Shown: piece by piece, positions 7,829 through 15,401 of the stretch
Numbering within the stretch: the stretch's first letter is position 1
How the letters are laid out: every line of letters begins with the position of its first letter
NCBI RefSeq assembly: GCF_002112505.1
Contig: NZ_NEHW01000012.1
Span: 62,001-126,000, forward strand
Length of the DNA stretch: 64,000 bases
From: Pseudomonas sp. R28(2017)
GTDB lineage: Bacteria; Pseudomonadota; Gammaproteobacteria; Pseudomonadales; Pseudomonadaceae
Direction of reading: 5' to 3'
Notes under the pieces: model-generated
The model's database searches: none
Told to the model about the DNA's origin: nothing
Seen by the model: only the letters and a program-made list of their open reading frames with translations
Program-made: the position numbers and the translations under genes

Positions 7829-7890
7829 GTGAGGCACATGCAGTGCCGGGGCGACCTGGCACTGCAGTCAACCAGGACAGGAGGTTTTCA

Positions 7891-8088
7891 ATGCGCATGA
7901 CGCCCCTGATCGCGTTGCTGGGCAGCTTGACCCTGCTCGGCGGCTGCTTCGATAGAGACAACAACCACCCAGGCAAGGACAGCGACCCGAGCAAGCCCTC
8001 GGTACAGATGCAGCAACACGATGAAAAACCAGCGCCACAACCTGCGCCCGACCCGGAACCCATGCCGCAGGACAACCAGCGCCAGTAA
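7891..8088 (+). CDS. Small predicted lipoprotein
   Basis: A 65-residue protein with a lipoprotein signal: MRMTPLIALLGSLTLLGGC places the lipobox Cys at residue 19. The mature part is short and rich in Asp, Pro and Gln (PAPQPAPDPEPMPQDNQ), probably disordered. The start is supported by ACAGGAGG at 7875-7882. The stop is 18 bp from the start of the downstream diiron-enzyme gene, so it may be the first gene of that cluster. No function can be assigned. Confidence 0.75.
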   Translation: MRMTPLIALLGSLTLLGGCFDRDNNHPGKDSDPSKPSVQMQQHDEKPAPQPAPDPEPMPQDNQRQ

Positions 8089-8106
8089 GTGGATGAGGAG
8101 CAAGGC

Positions 8107-9429
8107 ATGACGGCGATGACCTGTGACACCGTTGCACCGGCCCGCACTGGCGACAGCGACCTGGCCAGGCGCTACCAGGCGTTGTTGGCGGGGGAAGATG
8201 AGGGCATGCGCCAGTGGTTGGCAGCTCGGTTGGCCGAGGTGAGTGTCATCGACGATGACCTGCCGGATGAGCCTGGGCAACTGGATGCCTGGAGTGCACG
8301 GCATGCCGAGCAGGTTGCCCATGAGCATGCGCATTATCTGGAGCAACGCCGCCAGGGTGCCCCGCGGCGCTACTTTGCCAACCGCTCGCAGGCCCTGTGG
8401 TTCCTGCAGCAAGTGGCGCCGACCAAGGCCGTGGACGGCGCCTGGCTGCACGCCACCTTGCGTCACTGGCACGACCCGCGCTACCACGGCCTGATCCGCA
8501 CCTACCTTGAAGAACTGGGCGATGGTGACCCGCGCAGCAACCACGTGCTGATCTACCAGCGCCTGCTGAGCCGGCTGGGTTGCCTGGAACCGCTCGTACT
8601 GGACGACGACCGCTACCTGCAGGGCACCTTGCAGCTTGCCCTGGGCCAATACGGCGACAGCTTTCTGCCCGAGGTGATCGGTTACAACCTCGGCTATGAA
8701 CAGCCACCACTGCACTTGCTGATCACCACCCATGAGCTGGCAGAGCTTGGCATCGACGGCCATTACTTTCAGTTGCATGTGACCATCGACAATGCCGCCA
8801 GCGGCCATGCGCAAAAAGCCATCCACGCCGTGCAGCAGCTATGCCCGGCGCAGGATCCCGAGGTGTTCTACCGCCGGGTGCGCCACGGCTACCGGCTCAA
8901 TGAGCTGGGCATCGCTGCGCCTGACCTGATCAGCCGCTTCGACCTTGAGGCCGAACTGTTGTCAGCCCTTGAGCGCAAACGCGCGTTCGGCCAGTTCATG
9001 CACGCCGACCGTTGCCGCCTGCAGCAGCGCACGGTCAACCAGTGGCTGGCTGAAGCGGGTACGTTGCCGGCGTTTCTGCAGGCATTGCAGGCCCAAGGCT
9101 GGATCAGGCGTGGCCAGAACCCGGCCGACAGCCGCTGGTGGTCGCTGATCGAAGGGCCGAGTGCGCCCATGTTCGGCGTGTTCAGCGCCTATGAAAAGCA
9201 GCTATGGCACGACTGGATTGCCGCCGACTGGCAGGCACCGGTGCAGCGCGTCCTGCCCGGTAGCTGGTTGCCAGCCCTGCAGGAGCCACCCGGCAGCGAG
9301 CGGGTGGACGAAAGTATCGACAGCCTGATCACCCACATGGCCGGTAATGGTCATGCCCAGCCTCGAGGCCTGCGCGCCACACGCGCCTACCTGCGTGCCA
9401 CCGGCCTGGCCCAGGAGGGCCCGCACTGA
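8107..9429 (+). CDS. Haem-oxygenase-like diiron enzyme (iron-containing redox enzyme family)
   Basis: A 440-residue protein whose central part resembles the haem-oxygenase-like diiron oxidase/oxygenase superfamily (UndA, SznF and related). Candidate iron ligands lie in TYLEELGDGDPRSNH (about residues 132-146) and in THELAELGIDGHYFQLH (about 208-224) with a further His downstream. About 85 residues precede the domain and about 180 follow, longer than the simplest members. The ATG at 8107 is chosen over an upstream GTG because GAGGAG precedes it. Its 3' end overlaps the methyltransferase start. Substrate unknown; members oxidise fatty acids, amino acids or guanidines. Confidence 0.7.
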   Translation: MTAMTCDTVAPARTGDSDLARRYQALLAGEDEGMRQWLAARLAEVSVIDDDLPDEPGQLDAWSARHAEQVAHEHAHYLEQRRQGAPRRYFANRSQALWFLQQVAPTKAVDGAWLHATLRHWHDPRYHGLIRTYLEELGDGDPRSNHVLIYQRLLSRLGCLEPLVLDDDRYLQGTLQLALGQYGDSFLPEVIGYNLGYEQPPLHLLITTHELAELGIDGHYFQLHVTIDNAASGHAQKAIHAVQQLCPAQDPEVFYRRVRHGYRLNELGIAAPDLISRFDLEAELLSALERKRAFGQFMHADRCRLQQRTVNQWLAEAGTLPAFLQALQAQGWIRRGQNPADSRWWSLIEGPSAPMFGVFSAYEKQLWHDWIAADWQAPVQRVLPGSWLPALQEPPGSERVDESIDSLITHMAGNGHAQPRGLRATRAYLRATGLAQEGPH

Positions 9430-10382
9430 TGATGCTCAACCCACAACAGGTACAGGCCGACGAGGCCTTGCTGCAGCTTGGTCGCCGCCTGCGCGCCGAT
9501 GGCTACCGTTTCACCTGCGTCACGCCGGCCACCCAGGCACGCAACAACGCCCGGCCAGGTGCCGAGCAGGCCAGCAACCTGCGTGATGTGTTCGGCTGGA
9601 GCCGGCCGTTCTCGCCGTCGCTGGTCTCCCAGGACGAGCTGGAGCAGCTGCGTGCCGCACAGGTGCTGAGCGAGGAGGGCGACCGGCTGCGCAGCCGCGT
9701 GCGCTGGTCGAGCCTGGACGACCTGCTGCTGGTGCATTCGGCCTATCCCACCGAGGCCAGCGATGCGGTGTTCTTCGGCCCCGACAGTTACCGCTTCGCC
9801 CAGGTCATTCACGATCACCTGCAGCGCAGCCCGACACGGGTCCAGCATGCGGTCGATATCGGCTGTGGCAGCGGCGTCGGCGCCCTGGTGATCGCCCGCG
9901 CGGCGCAACATGCGCAGGTCAGTGCGGTCGACATCAACCCGTTGGCCCTGCGCTACACGGCCATCAATGCGGCGCTGGCCGGTGTCAGCAATGTGTCGGT
10001 CGAACCGAGCGACCTGCTCGACGGCATCAGCGGCGCCTTTGACTTGATCGTTGCCAACCCGCCGTACATGCTCGATGCCGGTCAGCGCACCTATCGCCAT
10101 GGTGGTGGTGCACTGGGCGCCGAACTGTCGCTGCGCATCATCGAGCAGGCCCGCGAGCGCCTGAGCCCAGGAGGCTCATTGCTGTTGTACACCGGGGTGG
10201 CCATCGTCGAAGGCTGCGATGCCTTGCTCGAAGCCATTCGCCTGCGCCTGGCCGGGCCGGAGTGGGCCTGGGTGTACCGCGAGATCGACCCGGATGTGTT
10301 CGGCGAGCAATTGCTGGCGCCAGGCTATGAACGGGTCGAGCGCATCGCCGCGGTGTCGCTGACCGTCAACCGCAGCGCCTGA
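9429..10382 (+). CDS. Class I SAM-dependent methyltransferase (HemK/PrmB-like NPPY)
   Basis: A 317-residue methyltransferase. SAM-binding motif I is VDIGCGSGVGAL (residues 142-153), the acidic post-I motif is SAVDINPLAL, and the catalytic NPPY motif occurs as VANPPYM (208-214). NPPY is typical of enzymes that methylate amide or amine nitrogen. The GPDSYRFAQV stretch before motif I also resembles HemK/PrmB relatives. The start ATG overlaps the stop of the diiron-enzyme gene (TGATG), giving translational coupling. It is unlikely to be the housekeeping PrmC or PrmB, given this setting next to a ligase and an oxidase. Target unknown. Confidence 0.8.
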   Translation: MMLNPQQVQADEALLQLGRRLRADGYRFTCVTPATQARNNARPGAEQASNLRDVFGWSRPFSPSLVSQDELEQLRAAQVLSEEGDRLRSRVRWSSLDDLLLVHSAYPTEASDAVFFGPDSYRFAQVIHDHLQRSPTRVQHAVDIGCGSGVGALVIARAAQHAQVSAVDINPLALRYTAINAALAGVSNVSVEPSDLLDGISGAFDLIVANPPYMLDAGQRTYRHGGGALGAELSLRIIEQARERLSPGGSLLLYTGVAIVEGCDALLEAIRLRLAGPEWAWVYREIDPDVFGEQLLAPGYERVERIAAVSLTVNRSA

Positions 10383-10388
10383 CACTGT

Positions 10389-11546
10389 ATGTACAGGCCC
10401 TGTACGTTCGGCATCGAAGAGGAGTATCTGCTGACGGATCTGGCCAGCGGCCGGGTGCTGACCACCCCGTCGCCGACCGTGGTCCGGCGTTGCCGCGACG
10501 TGGTGGGCGAGTACTTTGCCGAAGAGATGTTCTGCAGCCAGATCGAGATCGCCTCGCCGGTTTTCACCAACCTGCACCAGGCCCGCCAGTTCTTTCTCGA
10601 CTACCGCCAGCGCCTCAGTGCAAGCCTGGCCGAGGAGGGCGTCGGCCTGTACTGCGCCGCCAGCCACCCCAATGCGCCCTGGCTGCGCCAGAAGGCCAGG
10701 CCGTCGCCGCACTATCGCCAGGTTTTCGACGATTACCAGCACGTGGCCCGCCGCAGCCTGCTCAATGGCCTGCACATCCATGTAGGTGTACCGCCGGGCT
10801 GCGACCGCATGCAGCTGATCAACCGCCTGCTGTACTGGTTGCCGTTACTCTTGGTGCTGAGTACTTCATCGCCCTTGTGGGCCGGGCAGACGACCGGCTA
10901 CATGAGCTACCGGCGGGTAATCTGCGGCGAGTGGCCACACATGGGGCTGCCGGAGGCATTGCCCGACTGGGCGGCCTATGAACGCTACCGGGCGTTGCTG
11001 CAACGTACGGGTTCATTGGCCGCGGAAGGTGACTTCTGGTGGGCGATCAGGCCGTCGCGGCGCTTCCCTACGGTAGAGCTGCGCATCTGTGATGCCTGCC
11101 CCGTGCTTGAGGATGCGCTGTGCCTGGCCGGCCTGTTCCGCCACCTGGTGGAGCACAACCTGCAACCTCATTACGACCCTGGCTCACTCAACCGCGAACT
11201 GCGCTGGGTTACCCAGGAGAACTACTGGCGCGCCATGCGCCACGGCCGCTTCGCCGAGTTCATCGGCCTGCATGACCAGCAGCCGGTCACGGCACTGGGC
11301 TGGCTTAGCCAGTTGCAAACGCGCTGGCCGACCGACACGGTGGACGCTGAGCGTTCCTACCGGCACGCGCAGCACATCCTGCAACAGGGGACCAGTGCCG
11401 ACCAGCAACAGGCGGTGCTGGAGCAGGCACTGGCCAATGGCGCCACCACCGCTCAAGCGCTGCACGCAGTGACCGCCCAGGTGCTCGCGCAAGGCTGCGA
11501 CGGTGCGCCAGCGCCGGTAACGGCGGCGGGGCTTGCAATCAGGTAA
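10389..11546 (+). CDS. GCS2-type carboxylate-amine ligase (YbdK-like)
   Basis: A 385-residue member of the glutamate-cysteine ligase family 2, which joins a carboxylate to an amine with ATP. Family features include FGIEEEYLLTD at the N-terminus (metal-binding Glu cluster), SQIEIASPVF, NGLHIHVGVP and RPSRRFPTVELRICD. It begins 6 bp after the methyltransferase stop, so the two are co-transcribed. E. coli YbdK has weak gamma-glutamylcysteine synthetase activity, but relatives in biosynthetic clusters act as amide-forming ligases. Context favours the latter; the substrates cannot be named. Confidence 0.85.
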   Translation: MYRPCTFGIEEEYLLTDLASGRVLTTPSPTVVRRCRDVVGEYFAEEMFCSQIEIASPVFTNLHQARQFFLDYRQRLSASLAEEGVGLYCAASHPNAPWLRQKARPSPHYRQVFDDYQHVARRSLLNGLHIHVGVPPGCDRMQLINRLLYWLPLLLVLSTSSPLWAGQTTGYMSYRRVICGEWPHMGLPEALPDWAAYERYRALLQRTGSLAAEGDFWWAIRPSRRFPTVELRICDACPVLEDALCLAGLFRHLVEHNLQPHYDPGSLNRELRWVTQENYWRAMRHGRFAEFIGLHDQQPVTALGWLSQLQTRWPTDTVDAERSYRHAQHILQQGTSADQQQAVLEQALANGATTAQALHAVTAQVLAQGCDGAPAPVTAAGLAIR

Positions 11547-11598
11547 CGAATGCCGAAAATGGCAGCGCCCCTCGCAAGCCATTCGGACCCCCTGCGCC

Positions 11599-12189
11599 AT
11601 GATGCTGATCAAGCAATTCCCCGACATTTCCCTCGCCGATACGCTGTTTGTCTTCGCCCTGGAGGCAGAAGCAGGCGATGTGTTCGCCCACGTGAATACC
11701 GTGTTCACCGGCATTGGCAAGGTCAATGCCGCCATCGCCTTGACCAAGGCCATCCAGCAGCGGCGCCCCAAGCTGATCGTCAACCTCGGTTCGGCCGGCA
11801 GCCAGCGCCATGGCAAGGGCGAGGTGGTGTGCTGCACGCGCTTCGTGCAGCGCGACATGGACGTCACCCCGCTGGGCTTCGCCCGTTACCAGACGCCCCT
11901 GTCGGACATCCCGGTGCTGCTGGAGCATGGCCAGGCGATCCCCGGCCTGCCAGTGGAAACCTGTGGCAGCGGCGACAGCTTCGAGATCAACCATGGCGAC
12001 GCGCCCTATGACGTGGTCGACATGGAAGCCTATGTGTTCGCGCTGATCGCCCGCGACGAAGGCATTCCGTTCGTGTGCCTGAAGTACATCTCGGATGACG
12101 CCGGCAGCGACGCCGCCGATGACTGGGCGGTGCAGGTGCATCTGGCGGCCGAGGCGTTCAAGCGGGTGTTGTTCACCGAGGTGGGCTGA
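11599..12189 (+). CDS. MTA/SAH nucleosidase-like (purine phosphorylase superfamily)
   Basis: A 196-residue protein of the nucleoside phosphorylase fold. It has GIGKVNAAIAL near the N-terminus, NLGSAGS, and the nucleosidase-type active site: VDMEAYVFALIA (Glu binding ribose) and YISDDAG (catalytic Asp). Such enzymes cleave S-adenosylhomocysteine or methylthioadenosine. It follows the ligase by 52 bp. Next to a SAM methyltransferase, removal of the SAH by-product is a plausible role. Either ATG at 11599 or 11602 may be used. It is shorter than E. coli MtnN (about 230 residues). Confidence 0.78.
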   Translation: MMLIKQFPDISLADTLFVFALEAEAGDVFAHVNTVFTGIGKVNAAIALTKAIQQRRPKLIVNLGSAGSQRHGKGEVVCCTRFVQRDMDVTPLGFARYQTPLSDIPVLLEHGQAIPGLPVETCGSGDSFEINHGDAPYDVVDMEAYVFALIARDEGIPFVCLKYISDDAGSDAADDWAVQVHLAAEAFKRVLFTEVG

Positions 12190-12287
12190 CCATCTGTCGG
12201 GCCCTTAGCCGTCCCGAACAAACCTTTTGCCAGGCAGCCGTCTCGAAAACGTAGGAACCCGCTTATCGGACTTGGGAGGTGCCAGCC

Positions 12288-13136
12288 ATGGCCAGGGCTA
12301 TCTGGAAAGGCGCGATCAGTTTCGGTCTGGTCCATATCCCGGTGTCGCTCAACACCGCCGTGCGCACCGAGCGCGTCGACTTCGACTGGCTCGACAAGCG
12401 CAGCATGGAGCCGGTGGGCTACAAGCGGATCAACAAGGTCACCGGCAAGGACATCGACAAGGACAATATCGTCAAGGGCGTGGAGTACGAGAAGGGCCGC
12501 TACGTGGTGATCAGCGAAGAAGAGATCCGCAAGGCGCGCCCCGAAGCCACCCAGACCATCGATATCTTCTCGTTCGTCGAAGCCTCGGACATTCCCCTGC
12601 AGCATTTTGACACGCCGTACTACCTGAGCCCCGACAAGCGCGGCGGCAAGGTCTATGCGTTGCTGCGCGAAACCCTGGCCAGCACCGCCAAGGTGGCGCT
12701 GGCCACGGTGGTGCTGCACACCCGCCAGCACCTGGCGCTGCTGCGCCCGCTGGACGAGGCGCTGGTGATGATCACCTTGCGCTGGCCCGAAGAAGTACGC
12801 GGGCTGGACAGCCTTGAGCTGGACAAGAGCGTGACCGAGGGCAAACCCGACAAACGCGAACTGGACATGGCCAAGCGGCTGGTCGAAGACATGAGTGGGC
12901 CGTGGGCGCCGGACGAGTACCACGATGCCTTCCGCCAGACCATCATGGACCTGGTGGAGGAGAAGGCCAGCAAGGGCAAGATCGCCGTGGTGGAAAAAGG
13001 CGAGGGCGGGGCTGCCGAGAAGGGTGCCGACATCATCGACCTTACCGAGCTGCTCAAGCGCAGCCTGGGTGGCAAGGCTGCCAACAAGGCCGGCCCTGAG
13101 AAGAAAACGGCCAAGCGGCCTCGAAAGGCTTCTTGA
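12288..13136 (+). CDS. ku: Non-homologous end joining protein Ku
   Basis: DNA double-strand-break end-binding protein, 282 residues, a homodimer that recruits LigD. The conserved start ARAIWKGAISFGLVHIPVSL and the core (KRINKVTGKDI, VEYEKGRYVV, DIFSFVE) are present, ending in a Lys-rich tail (KKTAKRPRKAS) as usual for bacterial Ku. Start ATG 12288 with GGAGG at 12275-12279. The ligD gene lies 3.3 kb further on and is transcribed towards it. No promoter could be assigned. Confidence 0.95.
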   Translation: MARAIWKGAISFGLVHIPVSLNTAVRTERVDFDWLDKRSMEPVGYKRINKVTGKDIDKDNIVKGVEYEKGRYVVISEEEIRKARPEATQTIDIFSFVEASDIPLQHFDTPYYLSPDKRGGKVYALLRETLASTAKVALATVVLHTRQHLALLRPLDEALVMITLRWPEEVRGLDSLELDKSVTEGKPDKRELDMAKRLVEDMSGPWAPDEYHDAFRQTIMDLVEEKASKGKIAVVEKGEGGAAEKGADIIDLTELLKRSLGGKAANKAGPEKKTAKRPRKAS

Positions 13137-13240
13137 GTCCTGCGCTAGCAAGCGCCGCTTTACCCTGTGGGAGATCACCCAGCCCTTTGGGCTGCGCTGT
13201 CGCGCAGAGAACAAAGCCTCAGCATGCGCCGCTTTACCTT

Positions 13241-13384
13241 GTGGGAGCGGGCTTGCCCGCGAAGCATGCGACGCGGTGCATGGCACCGGCTTCGCCGGTG
13301 TTCGCGGGCGCGCCCGCTCCCACAGGACCTCAGCTAAATCAAAGAGTTATGTATTGTTCTGTGGGAGCGGGCGTGCCCGCGAAT
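13241..13384. repeat. REP elements (one inverted pair plus a single copy)
   Basis: GTGGGAGCGGGCTTGCCCGC starts at 13241 and its inverted partner ends at 13323 (GCGCGCCCGCTCCCAC), with CACCGG-CTTCG-CCGGTG between them. A third unit lies at 13361-13384. These are the 35-bp-type P. putida REP sequences. The pair sits between the convergent ku and glycosyltransferase genes and could end transcription of both. The inner sequence is nearly identical to the copy at 25161-25243. The 254-bp gap from 13137 holds nothing else. Confidence 0.9.
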
Positions 13385-13390
13385 AGGCTG

Positions 13391-14038
13391 CTACAGACTT
13401 GCCAGATAATCCCCGAACCCTTCCCGAGCCCGGCTGTCGATCCGGCTGCTGGTCGCCACACTGTGCCTGGCCGTCCACACAATCTGTGCCCCGTCGGCCT
13501 CGAGATCGCGCACCAGCTGTACATCTTCATGCGCCGCCAATGGCTGAAACCCGCCGACCCGCGCATAGGCCCGGGCACACACGCCCAGGTTGGCCCCATG
13601 GATATGCCGATGGCCCTCCCGCGCCTCATAGCGGCTAAGGTACAGCTTGCGTAGCGCGGCCCGTTGCCAAGGTTGCCAGCGGGCCACATGCACCGTACCG
13701 CACACCACGTCAGCCGTGCAGGCCAGTTGCGACAGCAGCCAGTGCGCTGGCACCTGGCTGTCGGCGTCGGTGCAGGCCAGCCAGCTTGCGCCGCGTTCCA
13801 GCATCCACTCGGCACCCAGGCGGCGCGCCATGCCGACGCTGCCGGCCTCGACTGCAAGCACATCGACATCAAACCGGGCAGCCACCTTGGCGCTGGCATC
13901 GACACAGCGATCGAGCACCACTAGCACGTTGACGTAGTGCCCGGCCTGTTCAGCTTGCACGACGGCAGCGGCCATGGCTTTCAGGCAACGGCCCAGGCGC
14001 CGCGCCTCATTGTGAGCAGGAATCACCACGCCGATCAT
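13391..14038 (-). CDS. Family 2 glycosyltransferase
   Basis: A 215-residue GT-A fold glycosyltransferase. The N-terminus MIGVVIPAHNEARRLGRCL is the nucleotide-sugar-binding start of GT2 enzymes, TDADSQVP gives the DxD-like metal site, and HGANLGVCARAYARVGGF with HEDVQLVRDLE are the acceptor-side motifs. No membrane segment is visible, so it is probably cytoplasmic. The start ATG overlaps the preceding methyltransferase stop as ATGA. It is the last gene of the ligD operon and ends at a REP unit. Sugar and acceptor unknown. Confidence 0.85.
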   Translation of the reverse strand: MIGVVIPAHNEARRLGRCLKAMAAAVVQAEQAGHYVNVLVVLDRCVDASAKVAARFDVDVLAVEAGSVGMARRLGAEWMLERGASWLACTDADSQVPAHWLLSQLACTADVVCGTVHVARWQPWQRAALRKLYLSRYEAREGHRHIHGANLGVCARAYARVGGFQPLAAHEDVQLVRDLEADGAQIVWTARHSVATSSRIDSRAREGFGDYLASL

Positions 14039-14634
14039 GGGCAGGTCTCGTCCAGGTCGACCACGCTGGGTTGGCACGACCAGTATTCAAGCAGGAAGTC
14101 GGCCTCCTCGTGCCGGTAGACCGGGAACAGTGGCAAGTGCTTGGCCAGCAACTGGTGCACCTCCCGGCCATCCTGCGGGCAGCCGGCGATCGGGTGCTTC
14201 CAGTGGCAGGCCAACAAACCGCCGTCGTAGGTCAGGCTGGCCACCGATTGTTCAATGACCTGCAACCAATCGGTGGGGTCGAGGTAATAGCCAATTTCAC
14301 TGAGCACGATCAGGTCGAAACGCACACCCGGCCAGTCACCCGGCAACCTGGCGAGTTCGACCGACGCATTGGGCACGTCCGCCAGGCGCTCACGGGCCAG
14401 CCCCACAGCCGTTGGGTCGAGGTCCTGGCACAGCAGCTCGGCGCAGCGACCGGCCAGCAGGGCGCTGAGTTCGCCGTTGGCACAGGCAGGCTCGAACACC
14501 CGCTGATAGCACTGGCGCGGCAGGCTGGCCATGACCAGCTCGCGTTTGCGCTTTTCGTACCAGCGGGTGCGGAACGCCCATGGGTCTTCATTGGTGGCAT
14601 ACAGATCGGCGAAATACTGCGCATCGAGGCTCAT
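14035..14634 (-). CDS. NodS-like SAM-dependent methyltransferase
   Basis: A 199-residue methyltransferase. The opening YFADLYATNEDPWAFRTRWY followed by EKRKRELVMASLP is characteristic of the NodS family, whose rhizobial member N-methylates the de-N-acetylated glucosamine of Nod factors. The SAM motif is VFEPACANGELSALL, with QDLDPTAVGLA as the acidic loop. It lies between a PIG-L deacetylase and a GT2 glycosyltransferase, which is the neighbourhood expected for an amino-sugar N-methyltransferase. The actual substrate is inferred only. Confidence 0.8.
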   Translation of the reverse strand: MSLDAQYFADLYATNEDPWAFRTRWYEKRKRELVMASLPRQCYQRVFEPACANGELSALLAGRCAELLCQDLDPTAVGLARERLADVPNASVELARLPGDWPGVRFDLIVLSEIGYYLDPTDWLQVIEQSVASLTYDGGLLACHWKHPIAGCPQDGREVHQLLAKHLPLFPVYRHEEADFLLEYWSCQPSVVDLDETCP

Positions 14635-14645
14635 GTCAACTCCGT

Positions 14646-15401
14646 TTACAGGAACACCAGTTCAAAAGGTTGCAGCAGACAATCCAGCAGGCGCGACGGC
14701 AGCACGGGTGGACGCGGACCATCGGGTTCCAGCTGGCTGGCGTGCGCGGCCAAGGCCTTGCGCTTGCGCGCCAAGGTGGCTTCGTTGAGCTCGAGGCGAT
14801 GGGCGCGGGGCCAGGGCAGGCGCGGGTCATCCGGTTGCGCCCAATGCCAGGCCCACACCGGCACCTCGACCAACTGGGCCTTGCGCGCCAGCGCAGCCTG
14901 GGCAGCGGCTCTGCCGACGGCCTCATGGTCAGCGTGGCCATCGCCCCGCCAGGTTGCCATCAGCAGGTCATCGGGGCGCAGCACCTGGGACAGGTGATTG
15001 ACCAGGAAGGCCTCCTCGCGCGGCAAGGCGCCGTCCTTGAGGTTCAACCGGCGCCAGTCCAGGCGGTTGAGGTTCAGTTCAAGCTGCTGCAGGGCCTGGC
15101 GGCTTTCCAGCGGGCGCTGGCGACGCAGGCGGTGCTCGCTCCACTGTTCGGAACCGGGGTGGCTACCCTCGCCATCGGTGGCGGAAATCAGCACCAGGTC
15201 GTCTTCGCGACCGCGAAAATGTGCCAGTAAGCCGCCGGCCATCAGGATCTCGTCGTCCGGGTGCGGCGCAATCAATACCAAGCGTCGCCCGGGCGGGCAC
15301 AACTGCTGCGGGGTTATCCAGGTGGCGCGCGCCAGGTGCGCCGCGTGCTGCCACGCGGGCCAAGGGGTGCCGCTGCTGGCTTGAATCAGGTTGTCGCTCA
15401 T
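14646..15401 (-). CDS. PIG-L / LmbE family deacetylase
   Basis: A 251-residue zinc-dependent N-deacetylase. The metal site APHPDDEILMAGGL and the later GDGHADHEAVG motif are intact. Family members remove acetyl groups from GlcNAc derivatives (GlcNAc-PI, mycothiol and bacillithiol precursors, antibiotics). ATG at 15401 overlaps the acyl-CoA dehydrogenase stop (ATGA); the frame remains open far upstream but that part is non-coding overlap. The gap to the methyltransferase start is 11 bp. Confidence 0.88.
   Translation of the reverse strand: MSDNLIQASSGTPWPAWQHAAHLARATWITPQQLCPPGRRLVLIAPHPDDEILMAGGLLAHFRGREDDLVLISATDGEGSHPGSEQWSEHRLRRQRPLESRQALQQLELNLNRLDWRRLNLKDGALPREEAFLVNHLSQVLRPDDLLMATWRGDGHADHEAVGRAAAQAALARKAQLVEVPVWAWHWAQPDDPRLPWPRAHRLELNEATLARKRKALAAHASQLEPDGPRPPVLPSRLLDCLLQPFELVFL

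Noticed and set aside
8107..12189. Assignment of the GCS2 gene as gshA and the methyltransferase as prmC
   Set aside because: Both housekeeping activities are normally encoded elsewhere, and the tight linkage to a diiron oxidase and a nucleosidase points to a separate pathway.
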